DNA from: CAVWSM01 sp963757805
GTDB lineage: Bacteria > Actinomycetota > Actinomycetes > Jiangellales > Jiangellaceae
Direction of reading: 5' to 3'
Assembly (NCBI GenBank): GCA_963757805.1
Contig: CAVWSM010000010.1
Location: forward strand, 1 to 64,000
DNA: 64,000 bases
Shown here: positions 9,651-18,257 of the stretch, piece by piece
Layout: each line of letters begins with the position of its first letter
How positions within the stretch are numbered: the stretch's first letter is position 1
Notes under the pieces: model-generated
Told to the model about the DNA's origin: nothing
Seen by the model: the letters and a program-made list of their open reading frames with translations, nothing else
Databases searched by the model: none
Translations under genes and position numbers: made by a program

Positions 9651-9723
9651 GATGGACGCCGTCCGGGGTGTGGTCGGGCGTTGCGAGCGAGGAACGAGCG
9701 AGCGGGCGGGGACGGCGTCCATC
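9651..9723. terminator. Large hairpin at the 3' end of the pil ATPase operon
   Basis: A perfect 14-bp stem (GATGGACGCCGTCC at 9651-9664, complement at 9710-9723) encloses a 45-base loop rich in GAGCGAG-like repeats. It follows the pilC stop by 50 bases on the minus strand. It could end the leftward pilus transcript, or be a repetitive intergenic element. There is no T run. Confidence 0.4.
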
Positions 9724-9773
9724 AGCGCAGCGCCGAACGCAACCCCCGACGCGCAGACGACCAGCCGCCAGCC

Positions 9774-11003
9774 TCAGCGGATCAGCTCGAAGATCTTGAA
9801 GATCGGCATGTACAGCGCGATCACCATGAACCCGACGATGCCGCCGAGGAAGAGCATCATGACCGGCTCGACGAGGGTCGTGAGCGACTCGGTCGTCGCC
9901 TCGACCTCCTGGTCGTAGAAGTCGGCGACCTTGGAGAGCATGTCGTCGATCGAGCCGGAGTCCTCGCCGACCGCGATCATCTGCACCGTCATCGGCGGGA
10001 AGATCTCCTCCTTGCCCATGGGAGCGGCGAGTCCCTCGCCTTTACGGACGGCGTCGCGGACCCGGTCCAGCGCGCGCGAGACGACAACGGAACCAGTGGT
10101 CTCCGAAACCACATCGATCGCCTGCAGCATCGGGACACCTGCGCCGAGCATCGCCGACAGGTTGCGGGTCGTCCGCGCCAGGTAGACCTTGCGGAACAGC
10201 TTGCCGAACACCGGCACCTTGAGCTTCAGCGGATCCACGACATCGCGGACCTTGTCCTCGCGGCGGAACTTCGCCCACAGCACGCCGGCCACGATGGAGA
10301 GCACCAGGAAGATCGGGGCGAGGAACTTCGCCATGTCGCTCATCCAGACCACGACTCGCGTCGGCAACGGCAGCGTGCCACCGAGGTCGGCGAACAGGTC
10401 GCGGAAGGTCGGGACGATGAACAGCAGCATCGCGGTGACGAGCAGCACCGCGACCACGCCGACGACGACCGGGTACGTCATCGCGGACTTGACCTTGGCG
10501 CGGAGCTTGACCTCGGCCTCGAGGTTGTCGGCGATGCTGATCAGCGCCCGATCGAGGAAGCCGCCGACCTCGCCGGCCTGCACCATGCTGATCATCAGCG
10601 GTGGGAAGACCTTCGGGTGCTTGCCGAGTGCGTCCGACAGCGCCGAACCGGTCTCGACATCACCGCGTACGGTCCGCAGCGTCTCCGCGAGCCGGCTGTT
10701 CTCGGTCTGCTCAGCCAGCACGCCAAGCACGCGCAGCAGCGACAGCCCCGCGCCGATCATCGTCGCAAACTGCCTCGACATGATCGCCAGGTCCTTGAGC
10801 CGGACCCGCTGCGGCATAAGGGTGAGCTCCTTGTGCATGCCTCCGGTCGGCTTCTCGGTCACCGAGAGCGGCGTGTAGCCCATCCGGTTGAGCCGCGCGA
10901 CCGCGGCAGCCGCGGAGTCGGCCTCGAGCGCGCCGGAGCGTACGTTGCCGGAGGCGTCGAGTACCTCGTACTGGAAGGTCGGAACCGTAGCGGTCGTGCT
11001 CAT
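9774..11003 (-). CDS. pilC: Type IV pilus inner-membrane platform protein PilC
   Basis: The 409-residue protein has the type II secretion F (GspF/PilC) architecture: a short N-terminal region, a cytoplasmic helical domain with the typical RQFATMIGAGLSLLRVLGVLAEQTEN, a membrane helix, and a second copy (TRNLSAMLGAGVPMLQAIDVV) with further helices ending in PIFKIFELI. PilC is the rotor-like platform on which PilB and PilT act to add or remove pilin subunits. I use ATG 11003 behind GAGGCGAGG; an alternative GTG at 11021 overlaps the pilT stop. It is the last gene of the leftward operon. Confidence 0.9.
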   Translation of the reverse strand: MSTTATVPTFQYEVLDASGNVRSGALEADSAAAAVARLNRMGYTPLSVTEKPTGGMHKELTLMPQRVRLKDLAIMSRQFATMIGAGLSLLRVLGVLAEQTENSRLAETLRTVRGDVETGSALSDALGKHPKVFPPLMISMVQAGEVGGFLDRALISIADNLEAEVKLRAKVKSAMTYPVVVGVVAVLLVTAMLLFIVPTFRDLFADLGGTLPLPTRVVVWMSDMAKFLAPIFLVLSIVAGVLWAKFRREDKVRDVVDPLKLKVPVFGKLFRKVYLARTTRNLSAMLGAGVPMLQAIDVVSETTGSVVVSRALDRVRDAVRKGEGLAAPMGKEEIFPPMTVQMIAVGEDSGSIDDMLSKVADFYDQEVEATTESLTTLVEPVMMLFLGGIVGFMVIALYMPIFKIFELIR

Positions 11004-11017
11004 GTCGATGCCTCGCC

Positions 11018-12235
11018 TCACATTGCCGGGAAGTCGCTGAACCGCATGCCCTCGCCGGCCCCGCCGTACCGACCCCGCTCGCCGTCGATGAGCTTGTCCA
11101 GCTCGGTGCGGTCGCGGGCCACCTCGCGCGCGGCCTCGCGGGTGATCTTCCCCGAGACGACCAGTCGCGCCAGGCTCTGGTCGAGGGTCTCCATGCCGTG
11201 CTGCGCGCCGGATTCGATCGCCTGGCCGATGTGCGCGATCTTGTTCTCCCGGATCAGGTTGCGGACGGCCGGCGTGGCGACCAGCACCTCGACTGCAGGG
11301 ATCCGGCCGAGTCCGTCGGCCGTACGAACAAGGGTCTGGCCAATCACACCCTGCAAGGACGAGGCCATCTGGGCACGGACCGTCGCCTGCTGCGCAGCCG
11401 GGTAGGAGTCCACGATGCGGGTGACGGCCTCCTCGGCCGAGCGCGTGTGGAGCGTCGCGAACACGAGGTGACCCGTCTCCGCCGCGGTCAGCGCCACCGA
11501 GATGGTCTCCGGGTCGCGCATCTCACCGACGACGATGATGTCGGGGTCCTGCCGCAGCACGTGACGCAGGGCATCCGCGAACGAGTCCGTGTCCTCCCCC
11601 ACCTCACGCTGGTTGACGATGCAGCGCTTGTGCTCGAAGAGGAACTCGATCGGGTCTTCGATCGTGACGATGTGCCCGGCGCGTGAGCGGTTGGCGATGT
11701 CCACCAGCGTGGCCACCGTCGTCGACTTGCCCGAGCCGGTCGGCCCGGTGAACAGGACGAGCCCGCGCGGGAGCGTGGCAAACATCGCCAGCCGCTCCGG
11801 AATGTCGATGTCCTTCAGGCTTCTGATCTCCCACGGCACCACACGGAAGACGCCGGTCACCGCACCGCGCTGGCGCATGATGTTGACGCGGAATCGCGCC
11901 TTGCCGGGCAGCGTGTACGAGCAGTCGAGCTCGCGCCGCGCCTCGAACCGGTCGCGTTGACTGCTGCTCAGCACCGCGAAGATCGCGCGCTGGATGCTGT
12001 CGGGGTGCAGCGGGCCGTAGCCCTCGAGCGGCTCCATGTCGCCGTGCACACGGACACTGGGCGGTGCGCCGGCCGACAGGTGCAGGTCGGATGCTCCCAG
12101 CACGAGGGTCTGCTCGAGCAGCTCGTCCAGCAGCACGCGGGTGCGGCTGTCATCGAGCGCCGCGGCGTCGGCGCCCAGCGCTCCGCTGGTCACAACGGGG
12201 GCAGAGGTGGTGGTCCTGGACTGGGTCTCGAGCAC
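11018..12235 (-). CDS. pilT: Type IV pilus retraction ATPase PilT
   Basis: A 405-residue secretion ATPase. It has the N-terminal PilT signature GASDLHLSAGAPPSVRVHGDM (from residue 47), Walker A GPTGSGKS at 163-170, the Asp box (TIEDPIEF), Walker B (IIVVGEMRDPET) and the His box (GHLVFATLHT). There is no Cys-rich zinc motif, which separates it from PilB. Hexamers of PilT power pilus retraction at the PilC platform. GTG 12235 has an AGGAGG site in front. A second PilT-like gene sits upstream at 14534-15629. Confidence 0.88.
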   Translation of the reverse strand: MLETQSRTTTSAPVVTSGALGADAAALDDSRTRVLLDELLEQTLVLGASDLHLSAGAPPSVRVHGDMEPLEGYGPLHPDSIQRAIFAVLSSSQRDRFEARRELDCSYTLPGKARFRVNIMRQRGAVTGVFRVVPWEIRSLKDIDIPERLAMFATLPRGLVLFTGPTGSGKSTTVATLVDIANRSRAGHIVTIEDPIEFLFEHKRCIVNQREVGEDTDSFADALRHVLRQDPDIIVVGEMRDPETISVALTAAETGHLVFATLHTRSAEEAVTRIVDSYPAAQQATVRAQMASSLQGVIGQTLVRTADGLGRIPAVEVLVATPAVRNLIRENKIAHIGQAIESGAQHGMETLDQSLARLVVSGKITREAAREVARDRTELDKLIDGERGRYGGAGEGMRFSDFPAM

Positions 12236-12320
12236 GGTTGTCCTCCTGGTGCAGGTACCCCAGGTATCGGCAGGGACCCCCGGCGCCTTGACCGGCCGTC
12301 AACTCGTACGACCGAACGCG

Positions 12321-14009
12321 TCAGACGACGACGCGCAGTACCTCTTCGATCGAGGTCTCGCCCTGGGCGACCTTGAGCCACCCGTCCTGGCGCAGCGGCA
12401 CCATGCCCGCCGAGCGGGCCGACCGCGCGACATCTTCGGTCGATGAGTGCGAGACGGTCAGCCGCTCGATCTCCTCGGTGATCGGCATGACCTCGTGCAG
12501 CGCCATCCGTCCGCGGTAGCCGGTCCGTGAGCAGGACGCGCAGGCGCCCGGGCGGTGCAGCGTCGGCAACGGCTCACCGGGCGTCCAGGGGAAGCCGACG
12601 TCGAGCAGCTCCTGCGCCGTGGGCGTGTAGGCCTGCTTGCACTTCGAGCAGAGCCGCCGGCACAGCCGCTGGGCGACGACGCAGTCCATCGCCGATGCGA
12701 CGAGGAACGGCTCGACGCCCATCTCGACAAGCCGGTTCACGGCGCTGGGCGCGTCGTTGGTGTGCAGGGTGGTCAGCACGAGGTGTCCCGTGAGGGCCGC
12801 CTCCACGGCGATCTGCGCGGTCTCGGCGTCCCGGATCTCGCCGATGAGTACGACGTCGGGGTCGGCACGCAGGATCGAGCGCAGCGCCTTGGCGAACGTG
12901 AGCCCGGACTTGGGCTTGACCTGGATCTGGTTGATGCCCGGGATCCGGTATTCCACCGGGTCCTCAACGGTGATCACGTTGATCTCCGGGCGGCTGACGA
13001 TGTTCAGCGTCGCGTACAAGGTCGTGGACTTGCCGGAGCCGGTCGGGCCGGTGACGAGGATCATCCCGTACGGCTTGGTGTAGGCCTCCTCGAACCGCTC
13101 CATGTTGGGCGGCGAGAAGCCCAGCTCCCCGAGGCTGAGCAGGGCGGTCTTGTTGTCGAGGATGCGCAGGACGATCTTCTCGCCCCACACCGTCGGCAGG
13201 GTGGCCACGCGCAGGTCGATCTTGGCGCCGTTGAGCGTGACCGAGATGCGGCCGTCCTGCGGCACTCGTCGCTCGGCGATGTTGATGTCGGCCATGATCT
13301 TCAGCCGGGAGATGACACCGGCCTGGATCTTCTTCGGCGAGCGCATGATCTCGTGCAGCACGCCGTCGATGCGGTAGCGCACCCGCAGGTCGGTCTCGGT
13401 CGGCTCGACGTGGATGTCGGAGGCTCGGTCGGCAACGGCCTGGCTGATCAGCAGGTTGACGTAGCGGACGACGGGCGCGTCTTCCGACGAGTCGGAGACC
13501 GCGGACAGGTCCTCCGTGTCGTCGACGGCGGTGCCGACCATGTCCTGCGAGATGTCGCCGAGCTCTTCCTCGGCGCGGTAGACCTTGGCGAGCTTGTCCT
13601 CGATGTCGCGCCGTGACGCGTACACGACCTTGATCTCGACACCGGTGAGCACGCGAAGGTCGTCGAAGGCGATGACGTTCGTCGGGTCCGAGGTCGCGAC
13701 GACGAGGCGCTCCCCCTCCCACGCCACCGGGACGACACCCATCCGGCGGGCTTGGTCGGCGGGCACCCGTGCCACCGCGCTGGCGTCGAGCTGCACCTCG
13801 CCGAGCTCGACGAAGTCGAGCCCCGCCGCCTCGGCGAACGCCCGGCCCGCGTCGGAGCGTTGCACGACGGCGGACTCGATCAGCTCCCGCAGCAGGGGTA
13901 CGCCGCGGCGCTCGGCCTCGATCTGGGCGTGCTCGACCTGCTCGAACGTCACGAGCTCGCGGTCGATGAGGACCTGGACCGTGTTGCGGGGAGCTACGTC
14001 GATGGTCAC
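12321..14009 (-). CDS. pilB: Type IV pilus extension ATPase PilB
   Basis: A 562-residue GspE/PilB ATPase. An N-terminal MshEN-type domain comes first, then the NTPase core with Walker A GPTGSGKSTT at 321-330, the Asp box (TVEDPVEY), Walker B (VVLIGEIRDAETAQ) and the His box (GHLVLTTLHT). A four-Cys zinc motif near residues 455-500 (CSKC and CASC) is characteristic of PilB and absent from the two PilT proteins. It polymerises pilin onto PilC. GTG 14009 lies six bases after the preceding stop, with an AGGTAGG ribosome site within that gene's end. The frame is intact. Confidence 0.92.
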   Translation of the reverse strand: MTIDVAPRNTVQVLIDRELVTFEQVEHAQIEAERRGVPLLRELIESAVVQRSDAGRAFAEAAGLDFVELGEVQLDASAVARVPADQARRMGVVPVAWEGERLVVATSDPTNVIAFDDLRVLTGVEIKVVYASRRDIEDKLAKVYRAEEELGDISQDMVGTAVDDTEDLSAVSDSSEDAPVVRYVNLLISQAVADRASDIHVEPTETDLRVRYRIDGVLHEIMRSPKKIQAGVISRLKIMADINIAERRVPQDGRISVTLNGAKIDLRVATLPTVWGEKIVLRILDNKTALLSLGELGFSPPNMERFEEAYTKPYGMILVTGPTGSGKSTTLYATLNIVSRPEINVITVEDPVEYRIPGINQIQVKPKSGLTFAKALRSILRADPDVVLIGEIRDAETAQIAVEAALTGHLVLTTLHTNDAPSAVNRLVEMGVEPFLVASAMDCVVAQRLCRRLCSKCKQAYTPTAQELLDVGFPWTPGEPLPTLHRPGACASCSRTGYRGRMALHEVMPITEEIERLTVSHSSTEDVARSARSAGMVPLRQDGWLKVAQGETSIEEVLRVVV

Positions 14010-14015
14010 GAGAAC

Positions 14016-14537
14016 CTACCTGTCGTCGGCGTCTGCCGCGGTCGCGGCGCGGTTGAGCGCTTCGCTCACGGAGCGCAGCTGGTCACGGGCATCCCGCCAG
14101 CGATCCTCGAGCTTGTCGGCCAGTCGATCGGCGGCGTCCGCCAGGTCTCGGCAGGCCTGGGCGTCGTACGGGTCAGCCACGGTGTCCCACAGCACTTGCG
14201 CCTCGTGCAGCACCTCGTCCGTGTCGTCGCTGACGAGCCGTGGTGCCGGGATCCGACGGTGCTGCCGAGGTGGCGAACCCTGCGCCGCCAGGGCGTTGGC
14301 CAGGGTCCGCGGGTCAAGAGACCCGGGTGAGAGCGGATGAAGCTCGCGTTCGTAGGGACGTGTGCTCTCGCGGGGTACAGCGGCCACCGCGCGCAGCGCG
14401 AGGGCCTTGTTCCGGAGCAGGTCGACCCAGACTCGGAGCTCGCGGACCACCTGGTCGAGCGTGTGGCGCAGCCGGCGGAGCCGCTTGACTTCCGCCGCAT
14501 TGTGGATGCCGGCGCGGGCAGGGGGCACTTCGTTCAC
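14016..14537 (-). CDS. Unknown helical protein in the pilus ATPase operon
   Basis: A 173-residue protein starting at GTG 14537, which overlaps the stop of the second pilT-like gene (GTGA). It ends seven bases before pilB. It is strongly helical and Arg/Leu-rich. Two segments look like amphipathic helices (RLRRLRHTLDQVVRELRVW and DQLRSVSEALNRAATAADAD), joined by a Pro/Arg linker. It has no signal, membrane helix or recognisable family. Coupling on both sides argues for a job with the pilus motors, such as an adaptor or regulator (inference). A longer reading in this frame that joins it to the upstream ATPase is an artefact of that gene's frame break. Confidence 0.6.
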   Translation of the reverse strand: MNEVPPARAGIHNAAEVKRLRRLRHTLDQVVRELRVWVDLLRNKALALRAVAAVPRESTRPYERELHPLSPGSLDPRTLANALAAQGSPPRQHRRIPAPRLVSDDTDEVLHEAQVLWDTVADPYDAQACRDLADAADRLADKLEDRWRDARDQLRSVSEALNRAATAADADDR

Positions 14538-15629
14538 CCAGACATTGTGAGGCTCAGCAGGCCGGCGCGGCGCACGTCCACCTCGAGGTCGTGCGGATCG
14601 GTGGCCGCGGCGCGGGCGTCCGCCCAGGACACGACCCCGTCGCCGAGCAGGCGGACCAGGTCCTGGTGGAAGCTGTGCATGCCGTGGTAGTCGCCTTGGA
14701 CGACGAGGTCGCGAATCGTGCCGGTCTTCTCCGGATCGGCGATCGCCTCCGACATCGAGGCCGGTGTTGACCGCGACCTCGGTGGCGGCGACCCGGCCGG
14801 GCCCGTCCGAGCGCGGCACGAGCCGCTGGCAGATGACGCCGTTGAGAACCGCCGCGAGCGTGACGCGGATCTGCTTCTGCTCCTGCGGCGGGAACAGGTC
14901 GAGGATGCGGTAGATGCTCGAGACGGCATCGGTGGTGTGCAGGGTCGAGATGACGTGGTGTCCGGTCTCGGCCGCCACGAGCGCCGCCCGTACGGTCTCC
15001 TCGTCGCGCATCTCGCCCACGACGATCACGTTGGGGTCTTGGCGCATCGCCGCCCGCAGCGCGCCACCGAACGTCTCCACATCGGAGGCGATCTCCCGCT
15101 GCGTGACGACCGCGACCTTCTCCGGGATCAGGACCTCGATCGGGTCCTCGAGGGTGAGGATGTGCACCGGGCGTGTGACGTTGATCTCCTCGGCCATGGC
15201 CGCGAGCGTGGTGGTCTTGCCCGAGCCGGCTCGGCCGGTGACGAGCGTCAGACCGTGGGGACGCAGCGCGAGCGAGCTGAGCACCGAGGGAAGCCCGAGG
15301 CTCGTGAGGCGCAAGGGTGCCGGCAGCACGCGGCGCAGGACAGCTGCGGGGCGGCCCCGGAACCGGAAGGCGTTGACCCTGAACCGCTCTCCCGCTGTCG
15401 GCTCGACGGCGTAGTCGACGTCATGGCCGTCCTCGAACCTCGCACGCTGCCGTTCGGGCATCGTCTCGAGGAGGAGGGCCAGGGTTGCCTCGTGGTCGAT
15501 CGGGGCGCTGTCAAGCCTGTGGAGCACGCCGTCGACCCGCATCGAGGGAACAGCACCCGCGCGTAGATGCAGGTCCGACCCACCGGCGCTGACCAGCGCC
15601 TGGAGCAGTGGCGCAATCGCCTTGGGCAC
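14534..15629 (-). CDS. Second PilT-like ATPase, one frame break
   Basis: From GTG 15629, with GAGG five bases upstream, the product shows SAGGSDLHLRAGAVPSMRVDG, Walker A GRAGSGKTTT (Arg where most PilT have Thr), LEDPIEVL, VIVVGEMRDEETVRA and GHHVISTLHT, all as in PilT. Near 14757-14766 the frame changes. The next frame gives the proper PilT continuation MSEAIADPEKTGTIRDLV and ends LLSLTMSG with a stop at 14536-14534. As read directly the protein would be damaged after the nucleotide-binding core. If the indel is a sequencing error, the organism has two retraction-type ATPases; if real, only PilT at 11018-12235 remains. Confidence 0.75.
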
Positions 15630-15823
15630 GATGACCTCAATTCCTTCGCCTGAACCCGTCGGGAGCCGGGCTCTCTTGCTCTGGTTGTCGGCAGCCGCGT
15701 GCGACGCCTTGACCTGCCGAAGGCGTACGTCCGGTCGCTCAAGCCCGATGCCCCTCCTACCGATGCCTGGAATGCAGCGGCCGGTCACTCCGGCAGCCCA
15801 GCGAGCGATCCAGGGAGCACCAG

Positions 15824-16882
15824 GTGGGACGAACAGTCGTCGGCCTCGACATCGGACACACGAGTGTCCGCGCTGTCGGCATCTCCGCGGGAACAAAGCC
15901 GACCATCAATGCGGTCGGATCGGCGCCGGTTCCGCCCGGCGCTGTCAACGAGGGCGAGGTCCTCGACCCCAGCGGCGTTGCCGACGCGATCAAGCAGGCG
16001 TGGGCCAAGTCCGGCCTCGGCAAGGACGTCGTGCTCGGGCTGTCCGGACGGCATGTCATCGTCCGCCAGGTCGAGCTGCCGTGGTTGGAGGAGAAGGCAT
16101 TCCGCCAGGCGCTCCCGTACCGCATCTCCGGCCAGCTGCCGGTGCCGGTCGAGGACGTCATCCTCGACTACGTCGTCCTCGGTGAGGGCAAGGATGCCGG
16201 AGGGAGCCGCACCTTGAGCATCTTGCTCGTCGCGGCCATGCGGCAACCCGTCCTGCGCGCCGTCCAGGCGGTCGAGAAGGCGGGGCTGCGCCCGTTCCGG
16301 GTCGACCTCGCCGGCCTCGCGCTGCTGCGGGTCGCCGGCCGGACCAGCGTCCAGCCGGGCGTGGCCGAGGCCCGGGTGGACATCGGGGCCGAGGTCACCA
16401 CAGTCGTCACTCAGGTCGACGGCGCTCCACGCTTCGTCCGGATGCTGGCCGGTGAGGGAGGCCTCAAGCTCTCCCGCGCGCTGGTCGAGCGGCTGGGCGT
16501 GAACCTGCAGGAAGCCGAAGAGCTCAAGCGGCGGCTCGGCACGTCGCCGGCCGCGATCCCCGGTCTCACGCCGGAGGACCACGCGGCGCGCGTCGTGATC
16601 GACCGCGTGACCGACAGCACCCTGGCAGCCGTGCGCTCATCGCTGGACTACTACCTGAGCAACGCCCCCGATGTCCTTGGTCTCGGGCGCGTGGCCGTAA
16701 CCGGCGGTGGCGCACGGCTTCCAGGTCTTGTCGAGCGCCTCGGTGACGCCCTCGAGATCCCAGTAGTGCTTGGGGACCCGCTGGCCGGACTGGCGATCTC
16801 ACGGAAGGCGGCCAAGGCGGCCGCCGACTGGCAGCCGGCCCTCGCCGTAGCTGCCGGACTTGGTCTCGCGGAGGTGGCGTGA
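15824..16882 (+). CDS. pilM: Type IV pilus assembly protein PilM
   Basis: A 352-residue actin-like ATPase-fold protein. It starts VVGLDIGHTSVRAVG, the phosphate-1 loop of the PilM/FtsA family, and carries RVDIGAEVTTVV (phosphate-2) and VAVTGGGARLPGL (adenosine motif). PilM is a cytoplasmic ring protein that binds the PilN N-terminus and links the platform to the alignment subcomplex. GTG 15824 starts the rightward operon, divergent from the ATPase operon across a 194-base gap that must hold both promoters. No PilP or PilQ follows, as expected for a cell without an outer membrane. Confidence 0.9.
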   Translation: MGRTVVGLDIGHTSVRAVGISAGTKPTINAVGSAPVPPGAVNEGEVLDPSGVADAIKQAWAKSGLGKDVVLGLSGRHVIVRQVELPWLEEKAFRQALPYRISGQLPVPVEDVILDYVVLGEGKDAGGSRTLSILLVAAMRQPVLRAVQAVEKAGLRPFRVDLAGLALLRVAGRTSVQPGVAEARVDIGAEVTTVVTQVDGAPRFVRMLAGEGGLKLSRALVERLGVNLQEAEELKRRLGTSPAAIPGLTPEDHAARVVIDRVTDSTLAAVRSSLDYYLSNAPDVLGLGRVAVTGGGARLPGLVERLGDALEIPVVLGDPLAGLAISRKAAKAAADWQPALAVAAGLGLAEVA

Positions 16883-17568
16883 TGGCGATGCTCACCCGAT
16901 CGGCGGGCAACCGTACGCAACAGGCGGCAGGCCCGGCCGTGCAAACGAACCCGTCGGTGAACCTGCTGCCTCCCGAGACCCTGGAGCGCAAGCGCGCCCG
17001 CGTCATCACGCGGAGGTTTGTGCTGGCCGGCGTCGGTGTCGCCGCCGTCGCTACCGGAGTCTGGCTCGCCCAAGCATCGGCGATCAGCGCAGCCGAGAGC
17101 GAGCTCGTCGCCGCCGAGGCGGCACACGCCGACGCTCAGGCGCGGCTCACGCCGCTCACGCCGGTGCGGGCGTTCTCCGCCTCGCTGCAGCAGCAGCAGG
17201 AGGTGGTGGGAGTGGCGATGGCCGGACAGACGTCGTTCGCTGACACCCTGGACGGCTTCGCTACGGCGTGGCCCGCCGGCAGCAACCTGCGCACCCTCGA
17301 CGCCACACTCGGGACCGGCTGCGCCGGACCCAATCCCTTCCAGCCGGCGCCGAGCATCGGCTGCCTGACCTGGGCAATGACGGTGCCAGGCGAGCAGCAG
17401 GTGCGAGACCTCACAGCCAACCTGGGCACGGTGCCCGGTCTCGTGTCGCCGTACCTCACCGGCGCGGTCCGAAATGAGCTGGCCTTCGAAGCCAACGGCA
17501 CCGTCAACCTCGACCCACAGATGCTGACCGGCCGGTTCGCCGACCTGCTTGAAGGAGCTGCACAGTGA
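16882..17568 (+). CDS. pilN: Type IV pilus assembly protein PilN
   Basis: A 228-residue bitopic protein. Its cytoplasmic N-terminus contains the PilM-binding signature VNLLPPETLE, followed by one membrane helix (FVLAGVGVAAVATGVWLA), a coiled-coil segment and a small extracellular domain. ATG 16882 has GGAGG seven bases upstream and overlaps the pilM stop; GTG 16879 is the alternative. A Cys pair (TGCAG and IGCLT) in the outer domain may form a disulfide. Confidence 0.88.
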   Translation: MAMLTRSAGNRTQQAAGPAVQTNPSVNLLPPETLERKRARVITRRFVLAGVGVAAVATGVWLAQASAISAAESELVAAEAAHADAQARLTPLTPVRAFSASLQQQQEVVGVAMAGQTSFADTLDGFATAWPAGSNLRTLDATLGTGCAGPNPFQPAPSIGCLTWAMTVPGEQQVRDLTANLGTVPGLVSPYLTGAVRNELAFEANGTVNLDPQMLTGRFADLLEGAAQ

Positions 17569-18257
17569 ATCGGTCCCGCCTGATCGTCGTCCTGGGATCC
17601 TTCGCCCTGGTTGGCCTCGCGGCAATGTCCTGGTTCTTCGTCCTGTCGCCGCGCATTGGCGAGGCATCGGAGATCGAGGCCCAGAGCGAATCGGTCGCGG
17701 ACCAGACCTCCAAGCTGGAGCGCGACATCGTCCAGCTGACCGCCCTCCAAGAGGAGCTGCCGGCGCGGATTGCTCGGCTCGACGCGCTGAAGGCGAACTT
17801 CCCGAGCACAGCGGAGCTTCCCGCAGTGCTGGACCAGATCCGCGCGGCTGCGGCACAGGCGGGAGTGACCGTCCAGACCATCGAGACGCTCCCGCCCACG
17901 CTCGTCGTGGCACCGGTTGAGGCCGCTGCACCGGTCGAAGGCGAGGCCGCAGCGCCCGTCGATCCCGCTGCCGCTCCGGCGCCCGCCACGGATGGCTCGG
18001 TCGGCCTCCCCGCGGCCAGCGCCACCGACGGCACGCTCGCCACGATGGCGATGTCGGTCACGGTGAGTGGCTCGTACGCGAACCTCAGCGGCTTCCTGCG
18101 CGCGGCAGAGTTGCTCCCGCGCGCCTGGCTCATGGACACGATCAAGGCACAGGGCGGGCAAGAGGCCGGCACGATCACGTTGACGGCCGCTGGCAGCATG
18201 TTCGTTCTGGACACGACCGGCATCGCGGCCCCGCCCGCGACCGGCACCAGCGGGTGA
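17565..18257 (+). CDS. pilO: Type IV pilus assembly protein PilO
   Basis: A 230-residue bitopic protein: short cytoplasmic start, membrane helix (LIVVLGSFALVGLAAMSWFF), coiled coil (about 35-90), then a ferredoxin-like outer domain interrupted by an Ala/Pro-rich linker (about 115-150). PilO pairs with PilN in the alignment complex. GTG 17565 overlaps the pilN stop and its own stop overlaps the pilD start, so the operon is tightly coupled. The long Ala/Pro linker is unusual next to classical PilO. Confidence 0.85.
   Translation: MNRSRLIVVLGSFALVGLAAMSWFFVLSPRIGEASEIEAQSESVADQTSKLERDIVQLTALQEELPARIARLDALKANFPSTAELPAVLDQIRAAAAQAGVTVQTIETLPPTLVVAPVEAAAPVEGEAAAPVDPAAAPAPATDGSVGLPAASATDGTLATMAMSVTVSGSYANLSGFLRAAELLPRAWLMDTIKAQGGQEAGTITLTAAGSMFVLDTTGIAAPPATGTSG

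Noticed and set aside
9516..11405. Long rightward open frame of 629 codons
   Set aside because: It is antisense to pilC and pilT, with Arg/His/Asp-rich composition typical of shadows of GC-rich genes.
14016..15896. A single 626-residue PilT-unknown fusion
   Set aside because: The middle is Arg/Pro-rich nonsense, while another frame there gives the proper PilT C-terminus and stop at 14534.
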